Source: Linyphia triangularis
Lineage: Eukaryota; Arthropoda; Arachnida; Araneae; Linyphiidae
Assembly: GCA_963978545.1 (NCBI GenBank)
Contig: OZ021725.1
Coordinates: forward strand, 6,949,676-7,013,675
DNA: 64,000 nucleotides
Direction of reading: 5' to 3'
Both the position numbers and the translations under genes were made by a program. The notes under the pieces are model-generated. The model ran no database searches. It saw nothing but the letters and a program-made list of their open reading frames with translations, and was not told the origin of the DNA. Positions 24,058 to 37,400 of the stretch are shown in pieces. How positions within the stretch are numbered: the stretch's first letter is position 1; the number at the start of each line of letters is the position of its first letter.

Positions 24058-26099
24058 ATAATTTGTGATTGTGGCTCTACTGGATGTTTTTCAAAAATCA
24101 TAAAAAAGAATTTTCCAAAAAATCTGAAAAATTCCAAATCTACTTTAAATTATCTAAATTAACAAGATAAAAGTGCAAAACAATAACTTTTTATTCATTT
24201 CAAAGTCGTCTTTGATGGGTTCAACTTGTATACATAATAAATGCTGTATTGTGATGTATGTATGGTATATTTAATTATAGAAAAGTGAGAGATTCACACT
24301 TGGCTCCAATGTTTTGGTTGTTCAAGTATCATCAGCCTTATACATAAAATATGATATCAAAGCAGACTAGCAATAGTACTTTATAAAATTTAACCCATTT
24401 GACGTTACAATGATTATTTTTTGCTTTGGAAAGTTAAGAGTTACCTTCTTGCAAATATGTATATAAAGTAGTTTGTGATTAAAGTTTTCCCCAGCTTCAA
24501 AGAAGAAGTGTGCTTAATTTACATTACTAAATAATCCTGCCACTAAAAAAAGTTTTAAAACATTATTGCTTGTGTTTCTTTTAGAAATCTGGGTCTATTA
24601 TTTTCATTATGGCTTGAGTAACACACCAAACAAAGTATATTAATAAACAAACTGCATTCTATTTCTAGTTGCAGTGACTGTATTATAAGCAATCAGAGAA
24701 GTGTGCTTTGAAAACTTATAAAGTAGTCATCGCTAAGAAAAAAAAAATGTTTCTTCCAAACACTAATTTACAAACATCACTTATTTAAATCCAGTCTTCC
24801 TGTATATTAACTTTTAGGAAAACCTGATTTGTATTGGCCTGAAATTGTACAAAGGACTTTAGTGTGCTGTAAGCCTGAAATTGTAAATTTAGGCAAAACC
24901 AGGCCCAAATTTAACACTATATTAGCACTTAAGCAGGTGAAATATTTATCCCCTTTACGAATGATCTCCTATATGTTATTTGATCACATACTAGGTTTCA
25001 TTTGTCAATTTTATAACACTAAACACACCCACATATTTAATGATAGTAGAAAATTAACAAATGTTAAAAGAAAAATAATTATTTTAATAAAACAAACAAA
25101 ACTTTTAAGTTTCTTAATATGTAATAAAATCTTTCAGGATACATTCATTGGCTGCCTTTTAACTAGTCAATGAGTACATTTCATGATACAATAATTATTT
25201 TTTTTTGTCTTTATTTCTTTTAAACAATTAAAAACAAAATTCTTGTGTATTTTATAACATCACTAATAGACCAGTATTTTACTTGGCCCATTTAATTAAT
25301 ACAGCACAAAGAGCAGTTTAAGCATTTAATGCGATTGCCTCTCAAATCTGTATGCGACAGAAGATCTTCTAAAAGTTCATTCCTTTGAAATCTGCATATA
25401 TTTTGCAATAAACTACTCAATTATAAACTAATTAAAAAAGTTTGTAAAATATCAAGTTATTTTGATTATTTTAAAGAAATAATGTACATTATTACCAAGT
25501 TACAAATCTGTGGTGCAGAAGTTTCAGACAGGTTTTATGGTTTTCTGAAAACACAAAATAATTTTAATGTGTCTGTCTTCTTCTTTGCCCAGAAAGCTGC
25601 ATATTTTTATTAATATATTTTTGGACCTATGACACTTTGTCACAACAGAGTTTTAAATTATAGCAGGTAATATTTAAATAAATTCCGCTTTCAACCAAAA
25701 AATAGGACACCTGTCCTTTGACTTCAGTGTCACAGAAATAACTAACTCGATGTATGGTATCTTTGTTTAATATAAAAATGTATCTTGTGAATATATTATA
25801 TAAACTTTTACTAAATGTGTGTGAAAAAGTAATATCTCTAAATTGTTCTTTCTTGCTTTAGTGCGAAAAATTCAGTAATGTTTGAAATTTGAGAAACTAA
25901 AGCAGGAAAACTTTTCATGCCTATTATCTAAAACAATTTGTGTGTCATTATTTTGTTCCTTGGCTGGCTTTGTTTTGAAAATGTAAATCCACACCTTTTG
26001 CCAAACAATAAAATTCTTATTTAAATAATGGATTTCCTTTTGTTGAATCTTTAGATCAAGTAAATTTCACAAACAATTGAAGAATGGTAAAGTACGAAA
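24058..26099. other. intergenic AT-rich stretch, nothing recognised
   Basis: No gene recognised. The 114-codon open frame at 24829-25173 has no domain and is typical of chance frames here. Confidence 0.4.
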
Positions 26100-26103
26100 T
26101 TAA

Positions 26104-26829
26104 GGTGGTCAGGGACTCAAATTTTTTTTAATTCTCCACAAAAAAAAAATTATATTATTGAAAAAAATAATACAAATACTGTTGAATAAAATGGCATAAA
26201 AATTTTGTTTCTGTCATTAGTAGAACTTGAAATATTTCAGTTTTTGTTACATGACAACTTGTATCTAAGACATGCTATCTTGAAACTTTGAAACTGTTTT
26301 TCTCGGTGATGGCTTTATGTCCCTTTCTTAGTTTAAATTGATCTAACTAAAAAACTACTTGTTATAAATGTATGAAACTTCCCACAATTATTTTTCATAT
26401 ATATTTCTTTAATTTGTCTTCAGGAATTAAGTTATTTTTATTTAACTTTTTTTTTTTTTTAATTTTTGGATCATAGCATACTTTGGATTTAATACAGTTT
26501 TTGGACAAAACGTTTTTTTTTTTTTTTTTTTTTTATTTTTTTTTTTTTTAATTTTTTGTAATTACCTTATTGAAAAATCATGAAGACAATTTTGTATATG
26601 AATTATAAAAAATAATTTTATGGAAAAATTAAGTGATTTTTTAAAAAAAAAATTTAAAATGCATCAAATTTAGGAAATATTAGAATTTTGAAGTTTTTTA
26701 ATTAAAAAAAAATATGTTTTAAATTTAAAATAGTTTTTAAGTTTCAAAGCATCATACATTTCTCCATTAAATTTTTCAGAATTTTTTTTATAAAAATAGA
26801 GATTTAAGAGTTTTGAGCCCCAGACCCCC
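26104..26829. mobile_element. TTAA-flanked element, ~0.73 kb
   Basis: TTAA at 26100-26103 and 26830-26833. Ends GGTGGTCAGGGACTCAAA and TTTTGAGCCCCAGACCCCC are inverse with a few changes. Very A/T-rich interior with poly-T at 26508-26556. Same class as 37757-38461. Confidence 0.7.
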
Positions 26830-26833
26830 TTAA

Positions 26834-28289
26834 CTTATTAAATCCAATGAATAGCTGTAACTAAGCTTGTGTATTTAGATGCATAAGTAATTTCTAATAA
26901 TAACATTCCAATCATTTAGGTTCGCACATGAAAATAAACTTCTGTTTAGTGAAGATTGTGAATGAGGTTTTGAATTTTGGTTATCTGTTTTATTATTTAC
27001 TTTTCAAAACACTATACCTCAACACATGCAATATTGCATCAGAGTGGTTTACAAAGTAAAATAATAAGATTTATTGGTGTCAGTTTTTATGTCAAACAAT
27101 GCCATTTATATCGACAATAGTTCGCTAAGTACTGGAAAAATAAAGTCCTATTTAATGTGAGATTGTAACTCAGTTTTAGTTTCTAATTGATTAAAAATAT
27201 AACAAAATTAGAAGCCTACACTTATCTGACACTAAATAAGACTAATTTTTTTAGTACTTGGAGACCATCATCTACAACACTATATCAATGTAGATGGTGT
27301 TTAGCATTCAAGTGATAATAGGTTAGATTCATTTAACACCATTCATCCTTTTAATTTTCACAAGGTAAATAAAGGCATAAAGTTATACCTTTTTAACTCT
27401 CTTCATGAAACATGGTTTTGGAAGGAACAAACATTAAAGCCTAAACTTTAAGTCTCCTCAGCAAATGTTTTAGTGCTATTTGGCAAAGGCTTTCTAATTA
27501 GTACATATATAGCCAAACTAAAGCACATTTAAATTGCATGACTAATCTCACAAGCAGAACTAAATTAATTGTTTGCATGGTTATTTATTTATATATATTT
27601 TACCTGACCAAAGGGGACAAAATCCAAGGTGCATTTTATTCCAATGCAAAGGATATGTGCACATGCGCTGATTAGTTAGGTTATGCAGGGTTTTTAGCAA
27701 TGGGAAATTAATAATAGTTTTTCGTAATTTTAAAAATTTCAGAGAATTTTTTTAATTATGGATTTTTTTTTTTTTTTTTTTTAAGTTAATAACAAAGCGA
27801 TGGAAACAAATTGCATAAGAGAAAGAAATCATTTCATTAATAACTAATATTTTGTAAAAGTTTAAATAAACACATTTTTTACAATTTAGTTTTTAATGGT
27901 TTAAATTTGTATCAGTATAAAAGTACTGCTGAAAAGGAATTGTCTAAGAAATTCAAATTATTTTTTCCTCAGGACATGCTGCTATGGTATCCATTTTTTT
28001 TTAAATATCTTATTATCCAAACATTTTAAATACATGCAATGACAAAGTTAATTATAGCCCATTAACTAATAAGTAAAATTCTTTTGTAAAAAGTAAACAT
28101 AATTATCAAAAGTAGCTATTGGGCTAATTAATGAACTTTTAATTGTTGTATGTTTGAAATTATTTTTTTGTTCATATAAATATAATAATAAAAAGTTGCA
28201 TTAACCCGGGAAAATACAATCTGGGTCTCGATTATAAAGAAAAGCTCAGCATAATTTATAAATAAGGTGTAAAAGGTTGTTTTCCTTTT
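26834..28289. other. intergenic sequence, nothing recognised
   Basis: AT-rich; no coding signal before the SLX9 polyadenylation site. Confidence 0.4.
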
Positions 28290-28295
28290 TTTATT
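28290..28295 (-). promoter_or_regulatory. polyadenylation signal of the SLX9-like gene
   Basis: A canonical AATAAA on the minus strand lies ~59 bases after the SLX9 stop codon and is followed by a run of A on that strand. It would give a very short 3' UTR. Confidence 0.55.
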
Positions 28296-28353
28296 TGTTT
28301 GTCAATACACAAACTAATAAGATTTTATATACAAAAATTAAATAATCTTATTA

Positions 28354-28471
28354 TTACATATTCTTCTCAGCTTCTAATTTCATTTTTAAGTGATTGGATA
28401 TCGTTGAAAACGGATCCGATGCAAATGTAGAATTCTTCATAATCTCGAGAAAAGTATTCATGTCATTCGAC
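28354..28471 (-). CDS. SLX9: SLX9-like terminal coding exon
   Basis: This exon starts after ttattag, completes the Met codon, encodes SNDMNTFLEIMKNSTFASDP and the final helix, and stops with TAA at 28356-28354. Confidence 0.87.
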
Positions 28472-31400
28472 CTAATAAGAAAATAAAAGCACGTATATAT
28501 ATACTTCAGACTAGATTTCAATTAGATTTTGAAAAAAATATTTCAGTTATGCAATGTAAACACTGAAATTACCTAAGACTTTAATGTATTTTCTTAAGAT
28601 GACAAATAATTGAAATTGAAAAATAAACATGACCTCTGTAAACAAATTTAAGTAAAAACCAACCAACTAAGTTTTCATAACATCTTCTTTAATGAACTTA
28701 ACAGAATAAAAAGGATTTGTAACAATTTGAAAGATTTCAAAGAAGACTGCAACAATTTTAGAACTATTTTCACTAAGAATAATTTCAGAACACATTTTTT
28801 TAATACATACTTGCAAATTGACTGAGGATTTTATTTCAGACCGACAGATGGCACTGGGTGTTATTAAATGATACTTAAGTTTAATTTTTAGGATATGTTT
28901 CACATTGAATCATACCAGCCATTTTTAAAATGCAGCAAATTTGAATTTCTACAAGTTTCTATCTATTCGAATTGAAATTTTAATATGTTTCAGTTTGCTT
29001 TTCTCAATGCAGTTTTTGACTTTCAAACCTTGTGGAACGAGAATTTTGGGGTACCATATGATAGTTAGGCTTTTGCCATAACATATACAGAAAAATTCTT
29101 GTATTTTGGAGTCATTTGTGGTAGTCACCCCCGACGAAGTTACTATAATCGACAAATATGTCTTTTTCAGTTATCTTTTTGTTATTTATTAATTCTTTGC
29201 TGTATTTTTTTAATTAACCATGTTGAATGTGAAAAAAGCAGTCATAATATGGATTTTTTAGCTGCACTACACGAGATTATACAAAGGCTCCATCCGTCCA
29301 AAGTCGACATTCCCAGACAAAACTAAAAATGCTACAGCAACGTGTGAATGTCAAATAAGGATATTGTGTACTAATATATTTTAATAAAAGGTACAAAAGC
29401 TGAAAATTTCATAGGAAAATATTAAAATATCTTATCCTATAAATCATAAATGCTGGTGTTGGACTAAAGAAAATACTTATTTGAAGTTTTTGGAAGTTTA
29501 ATGATATCACTGTATAGCTCAGTTATCCAACTTTATAAGCAAATATGAAATTTTCCATTAACCAAGCTGAATTAACAGAGTTTTGAATTAGTTCATGAGC
29601 CTGAGAAATTATTTTTTTTCTTGCCCATACATAATGCATGTAAAAATTACTTATTTACACAGTAAAATAACAATTCATACACTCCTGCTTTCATTTCAAA
29701 CAGCAAAAATTATTTTTAAATGGTTAACAATGTGCTTTTAAAGCTTTCCAAATGTATAATGTTAGAGTGTTCTCTTCATCGATATAGATAAACAACTGGA
29801 TAGACTGCTCTATTGTCAATGCAAAGAGAAAAACACGCCGGGGATTGCGAAGCTGGTGGGAAGATTAACCAATCACAGTTCTCTTTTATAGTTGGATGGG
29901 AATGCGAAAAACCTTGTAAAATGCTAGAGTATATATTTTTTTGTACATTTCTACTAATTAAGGTCTACTATTGACATTTCTGCTGTGTACAACCCAAAAT
30001 TTTATTTTCAATCCTCGGCAATGCGTATTTTTTATCCCACCAATGGCATCTGGCAACGGCTTCATTTTCCCAGCGTTATGCAGTCTATCCAGTTGTTTAT
30101 CTATATCGATGGTTCTCTTAGGAGTTTAGTAAGTAACAAATATGTTTTAGAAGATAAAACTAAAACAAGTGTGAAATTAATATTTGTTTCTGAAACTTGG
30201 CATTTTTTTTTATCAGTTGTACCTCATTATATATATTAATATTAAAACTAATAATTTTTCAATTAAATTAATATATTTTTATTATAGAGAAACATTTATA
30301 GATCATTAAAAATTTTAACAATCAGAATAACAGAAACATCAAATCATGAATGAACTTAAGAAAATACTTATTTAAAATATGTACTTACATTTCTTTGGCT
30401 TGTGTTTTCAAACGCTTAGCAGTCCGTGGTTTTCTTTTATTTGAACTATAGATGAAAATATAATTGTATACTTTCTAAAACATGATAAAACTAGTTTTTA
30501 TAAGTAAATATTGACCTTTTAGGCAGAAAATATTTGGTAAAATCTTTTTCTGACAGCTTAATAATGCAATATTTCAATAAGTATTGATTTTTGTTGCATT
30601 GTAGCCTTCTTAAATCCTTCATGGCTTTAACAAGATACATTTGCTTACATTTGTAAAAATTATTTGAGGAGAGAGCTAAAATGATACACCATCACTTGAG
30701 AGGAAAGGTGCATACAAAGGGAATTTTTTTTTATTATTATTCTTTTAAAATTATAAACATTTCTGTATTCCTCTTCCCAAATATCCTTTTTTATTCATTT
30801 ATTTATTATGTATTTTTAGAAATCAATTCATTGATGTTTTGTTCACATACACTATCTGGCTGAAAGTATCTGGACACCACCTTAGAGAAGTGGATTTGGC
30901 AGGTGACGTAATTCGTTGTGTAACCAAAAGTTATAAAAGTATTAGTAGAGGTTTTTCAGGTCGTAATGGACAATTCCTGCATTTTTTAAAATTTTTTTTA
31001 TTCAATTCTTAATGTTTCAAAAAGGCAATAAAAAGAAAAATTTCTGCTCAATGCGCTTTTTAAAAAAAAAATTTGCAATCAAAGGTCCCCTTTTAGAGGT
31101 TGGCGAGAAAACAATTCATTCGGCTCGAATTGAATGTGACGTCAAGTGGTCTCAAACATCTTGGCTTGAAATGCAGCAGAAGAAACCAGTTTTGCAAGTT
31201 TCTCGCAAATCGCGCCAACCGTAAGGGATATGGCAATAGTCTACCAAATCAAAACCAACTATTTGGCAGAAACCTCACGATAACCATAGAAACGGAAGAA
31301 TCTCTTGACGTCACAGATTTTGATGAGTGTTTTGATCAGACTGGTTTTGGCTCGATTTTGGGGCATTTTCTTTTCTTAATATTTAAATAACTAATTTTTT

Positions 31401-34400
31401 TAAAGAACTTGGTTTAAATATTTGGAATCAGAAAGAAATTCTCCATAAATATATAAACTAATTTCACTCGTTTTCAAAAAATTCTGGAATTGTCCATTAT
31501 GTGTTTGTGAGTCAAAGGAGTTTAGTGACTTTGATCATAGCATTATAGTGGGATGCCACCCTCTGTTGGAAATCAGTTTGTGAAATTTCGGACATTCTAC
31601 AGAAGCCAAAATCCACTGTGAGTGGTGCATCAAGGCAGTGAAACTGCAGAAAAATGAAGTGGCAGGCTGAAAAAAATTAGTGAACATAGCCGTAGAAGTC
31701 TGAAAAGGGTAGGGAAGCAAAATTGCTAGTCCTCATTGGTTGAAATCACCCAGGAGTTCTAAAGTTCATCACACGTTAGTGCTAGCAGCAGGACTGTTTG
31801 CCGAGAGTTAAAAAATGTGGGATTCCATGGTCGTGCAGCCACTCACAAGTCGAACATCATCCCCAGAACGCGAAATGTTGATTGCAATGGTGCAAAACTC
31901 AACGTCAATGGATTGTGGGCATGTGGAAAAATGTTCTTTGGAGTGATAAATCTTGCTTTGCAACCTGGCAGTCTTATATATGCATCTGGGTTTGGCTTCT
32001 TACCTGACTGCATTGTGCTGGGTGTAAAGTTTGGTGGCGGCAGCATCATTGCGTGGGGGTGCTATTCATGGTTTGGCTAGGGTCCCTCAGTGTCTGTGGT
32101 TGGATACATAAACTCTGAGACGCATGTGGACATTCTAGGCAAAGCTGATCTCCCAACTATCGGGCAGTATTTCGAGACGGCCCATTTTTCTTCCAGCAGG
32201 ATAACAATCCCATTGAGACTTGCGCAGTCTGGTTTGATGAAATGGGTGTTCAAAAACTGGACTGGCCATCTCAGACCTCGATCTAAATCCCACAGAACAC
32301 CTTTGGGATGAATTAGAACGCAGATTACGTAGCCAGCCAAATCCACCATCCTCACTTCAGCTGTGATGGACCTCTGAAAGTCAATTACTATGGCCAATTA
32401 TCAAAAACTGATGGAAAGTCTCCCCAGATGTGAACAGACTGTCATCGATCCATAAAGGAGACCAACGTCAATATTAATATATGTCTCAGGACTCTCTGAG
32501 TCCGTTCCACTGGGTGTCTGGATACTTTTGGTCAGATAGTGTATTTTCCAATACAAACAATTTTTTAACATGAACTTGTTTAAAAAAAAATATTACATGA
32601 TTGCCAACTTTAAGTTAATTACAAAATGGTGTTAGCCTAAGGTGCATTTCAAGAGTGTAGGAAATAAATTACTGAAAATTCATGTTTACTTAGAAGTAGA
32701 ATTTATGACAGCTTTTGGAATCTTAACAGTTGTTTAAAATTTATAAAACAATGGTTATAACTAGACTAGGATTTTTTAGGTAAAAAAATTAAAATTAAAA
32801 TTATTCCTTAAAATGTCAAGTTTTAGGACACTTCTTGTACATACTTCTAGTTCTATCTGGAGATTTGTTTGTCTTCATAATTGGAAAAAAAAAAAAAATT
32901 GAAATACTTAACCCTTCGAAGTCGTTAAGAGCAAGATTCTGAGAAGTTGAACCACCCCTGATTCACACCATCTCCAATTGTCGCCCAAAAATTACCAGTT
33001 ACTACTACCCTTATTAGATGATAAAATCTGAAATTATTTGTTCTGCAGTGGCACCGCTCAAATTCTATGACCCGTGTCAAAGATTACCTTTAAAAATGAA
33101 AAAATTGGTGTTTTTGTGACACATGAAAACTATTTTTATCTGTATAAAACTTCACAAGCAACTAGCCACCTGCATTTCTTCTGTTTGAATGTACTAGAAT
33201 AGATCTTTATGAAACATATAAAAAGTTCATGGCAAGTCAATTACGCAAGGTCATTCAATGCCATGAAATGTCCAGGTTTTCATGTTTTTTACCATTTTCA
33301 AGACTGAATTGTACTTTACGCGTTTGATTTGCCACTGCAAACAAGGTGTCATTGGATAGAGCTATATTAGTACTACTTATTAATACATAAAAAATTGAGG
33401 CAAGTTGAACACGTTGGAAGTTATTTGGTGCCAAAATCGAAAAATCTGCGAATGTGACACAAATTTGAGCTTGTATATCTTGCTGCGGGAACAATACATT
33501 AACACAACGCTGCGATTATTTAAACACTCTTTTATTATACTTAATGACAAATTAAACTTTATTGAGGCAAATTAAAGAGAAAAAAATAAATGATTTTTTT
33601 TTGCATTCTATCCTTACATATTGATGCATTACTGTTTTCATTCATGTTTTCAAAAATTAATCAGTTTTCACTTCACTCATCTTCATGTTTATAACAATTG
33701 CTATGTCTTTTAAGCTAGGAACTGTGACTGGATTGGGTCAAGAAAGTTACAAAGGACGGGGAAAAAAAACTTTGGTGCACTGTGTCGATAACATCGCGCA
33801 ATGGCCATTTAAACTCATCAGTTCTTCTCTGGTGAAGAAATTTCATTTGAAACAAGCCATCCCCACAATCTTCAGGTAGTTTACCAATGTAAATCTGTTT
33901 ATCGTATAGGACAGCGTAAAAAGAATGGGGCCGAATTTCATATCTGCAGTCCTTATCAGCAATTGGTTTTATCACTTTTATGATATTCTCCATTTGTTGG
34001 GGGACAGTAATTTGGATTTCAACTGCGAATTCACCATGTAATCAGTTCCAGGCACAAGTCTGGCCACACCCTAAAGACGAAGACAATGTCACTCAGCCAT
34101 AAATTTATAACTCTGATGTTTTGCCCAGAAGAAAATTGCTCATCAACGTTTGAAACTGCAAAGGATTTGCCCCTACATATTGCTATAGAGAAGAACATAA
34201 AATTTCTAAAATAATCACTAGTCGAGACAAAACCAGAAATGCATTTGCAAAAAGAATGGAAGTAGTGACAAAACAGACCAATTATGAAATTACTTCAGTT
34301 TTTGAAGAACCCACTACAGAGAATAAAAATTACACCTATTCAAGTCTTGTGCGCAAAGAAGGATGGGCACTGAAACCCAAAAGGAAAGTTACACGTTTGA

Positions 34401-37400
34401 ACCAAAATCAAAAACAGTTTAGAATACTTCAACAAAGGAAATAAAACAGGAAGTAAATTAACACCCCAAACTGTTGCAAGTATGATGAGAAATCTCACAG
34501 TTGATGGAAAGAAGAAATTTTGTTCAAATGAATATTTGACATTAGAACAAGTTACGTCACATTTCCACAGAATGAAAGGTACGAATGAAATATGCAGTGA
34601 TATTGAAGATGAAGTCATTGAACAAGATGACGAATTTTATCTTGGAATCATTGGAGACAATCAGGTATGTTTGATGGCTTGAATAACTGCAATTTCTATT
34701 CTCTGTAGTGGATTCTTCAAAATCTGCAGTAATTTCATAATTGGTCTGTTTTGTCACTGCTTCCATTCTTTTTGCAATTTCACTTCTGGTTTTGTCTTGA
34801 CTAGTGATTATTTTAGAAATTTGATGTTCTTCTCTATAGCAATATGTAGGGGCAAATCAACACCTCCTATATAAGAAAGCCTCTGCACGGTTTACCACTT
34901 TTAAAAATGATGTCATTAAAATAGTCAAACTTGAAAACTATGAACATCTTCCATACGGGGTGCCATTTAGAAGAAGATATCTTTTCGATTTGGCAATAAA
35001 TGGTTTGGCGATGTTTTACGAGCTTGTGATTCGTGAAGATATGGTTTGGTGACATCTTGCGTGCTTGCGATTCGTTAAGATCCATTTTGGCGCATAACTC
35101 TGGCATACGACGGACGATAGCAAAAATCAACATCGCCATTTTGTTTACCGAATACGTTAAGTCTGCTGTATTTTCTGTTTCAAACTCGTATAGTTTGCTG
35201 TATTTTCTGTTCCGTTAACGTAAAGAGTGCTATAAATTATATTAAATGCCATTTCAATGCTCTGTGGTAAACTGCAAAGGAAATTTTAAAAATGAGCCAA
35301 GTGTTCCAGTATTTATATTTCTCACAGATAATTAACTTAAAAGAAGATGGATAACTGCTGTTTCGAGAAAAGTTTTAGTAGTTACTTCTAGTTCAAGGGT
35401 AAGCTGAGAGATGGAGTGGTTCCTTCTATTTTTGAAAGCTATCCCAGCTACATGTCTAAAGCAACAGTATCAAGTCCTGCAGAAAAGATGGTAACAGCGA
35501 ATGAACAAAATATCAACAAAGCTATCCAACGGATTCTAAAGGATTGAAATGTGCCATTCACTGATTTAAAAGAATGTGGCCAATTTAAAAAAGTCGACAT
35601 ATCTTGTTTTAAAGAAATTACACTTTCCGAAGAAGATTTGATTGCTATTACTAACTTACAGTGACGGTTCTTTTGACCATTCCATTGTGAAATTCAGCAA
35701 ACGTTCTAGCTCTAAAAATATTTTGACACTTGAAAACATCGACAATGCTTTTGATTTTCTTGACAATGATAAGAATAGTTATATTTTGAATCTGAATAAA
35801 GATGGTTTATGCTATTCAAAACTTGAGGTTTTGAATGCTATTTTGTATTTATATGTTGTAATTCAAAAGTTCATTTTTGTAATATATGAGAAGTTGTTTT
35901 AGAATTTTTGAAGATCAGAGATTACTTTCAACAAGTTTAACTTTAGATATTATTAATGGTAAAGAGATATATAGCATTCCGCATGAATGTAAAGAACATA
36001 TTATTAAATTTATTGTAGAAAGTATTCTAAGGGATGCTGCAAACATATATTGAAATAGTTATTGTAGGCAACAAAATGACAACCTGTTACAAGAAAAAAA
36101 AAATTGTTAAAGCAAAAGAACGTTGAAAATAAAAAAGAAAACTTCAAATATTAAAGTAATTTTGAAATTAATAAGTAGCATTAAAATGTTTTATTGATTA
36201 ATAATAACTATGATTTGTGAATAAAATAAAAATAGTTGATTTAGATTAGGTGTTTTATTTCGGAATAAAATTCAAATAATAGTTGAACATAAATATTAAA
36301 TTTTTTTTTAATTATCTCTGTCAATAAAAAAGAAATGTTGTCTAAATGCTCTCCTATTCAAATTAACTAGCAAAACTAAGTAAAGGATAATTCCTATGCT
36401 ACTAATGCGAAGAACGATTGACTACTCTATGTGACGTCACGCAGTCAGTGCGAAGGTTTTCTTATATAGGAGGTGTTGGGCAAATAAACTGCAGTTTCAA
36501 ACGTTGATGAGCAATTTTCTTCTGGGCAAAACATCAGAGTTATAAATTTATGGCTGAGTGACATTGTCTTCGTCTTTAGGGTATGGCCTGACTTGTGCCT
36601 GGAACTGATTACATGGTAAATTCTCAGTTGAAATCCAAATTACTGTCCCTCAACAAATGGAGAATATCATAAAAGAGATAAAGCTAATTGGTGATAAGGA
36701 CTTGCGGATATGAAATTCGGCCCCATTCTTTTTACGCTGTCCTATACGATAAATGGATTTACATTGGTAAAGTATTTTGTCACCAAATAACTTCCAACGT
36801 GTTCAACTTGCCTCAATGTTTTATGTTTTAATAAGTAGTACTAATACAGATCTATCTAATGATATCTTGTTTGCAGTAGCAAATCAAAAGGGCAAGATAC
36901 AATTCAGCCTTGAAAATGGTAAAAAACATGAAAATCTGGACATTTCATGACCTTGCACAATTGACTTGCCTTTAACTTTTTATATGTTTCATAAAGATCT
37001 ATTCTAGTACATTCTATAACAGAAGAAATGCAGGTGGCAAGTTGCTTGTGAAGTTTTATACGGATAAAAATAGTTTCATGTGCCACAAAAACACCAATTT
37101 TTTCATATTTAAAGGTAATTTTTGACAAGTCATAGAATTTGAGCAGTGCCACTACGGAACAAATAATTTCAGATTTTATCATCTAATAAGGGTAGTAGCA
37201 AGTAGTAATTTTTAGAGGATAATCGGAGATGGTGTGAATCACCCCTAATGTTAAGTGGCTCAATCTCTCAGAATCTTGCTCTTAATACCATTTCTATGAC
37301 TTAAAATTTTAACAAGCTATTCAGTACTTCATACCATACAATTTATTGTTAAATGCAAATCATTCAGGATTTTTTTAAGCACTAAGCACATTAATCAGTG

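Larger units (their letters stand above)
30850..32541 (+). mobile_element. Tc1-type transposon with decayed transposase
   Basis: TIRs CACTATCTGGCTGAAAGTAT and ATACTTTTGGTCAGATAGTG, flanked by TA. Fragments of Tc1 transposase occur in order from ~31500 to 32460: NVLWSDKSCFATW, KFGGGSIIAWGCYSWFG, FFFQQDNNPIE and QKLDWPSQT, in shifting frames with stops. A MITE splits the 5' part. Confidence 0.9.
32925..37285. mobile_element. large foldback element interrupted by a P-type element
   Basis: Outer ends TTAAGAGCAAGATTCTGAGA and TCTCAGAATCTTGCTCTTAA are exact inverses, each containing TTAA. Pairing runs ~500 bp inward (32925-33440 with 36780-37285), then resumes from about 33850-34340 with 34690-34857 plus 36486-36770. 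The unpaired centre carries protein-like fragments (next entry). The right arm is split by 34858-36477. Confidence 0.8.

Noticed and set aside
24829..25173. 114-codon open frame in intergenic DNA
   Set aside because: No domain, low-complexity AT-driven composition, and no splice or polyadenylation context.
33715..33993. Stand-alone host gene on the minus strand
   Set aside because: The 92-codon frame is inside an arm of the foldback element and resembles part of a repeat-associated protein.
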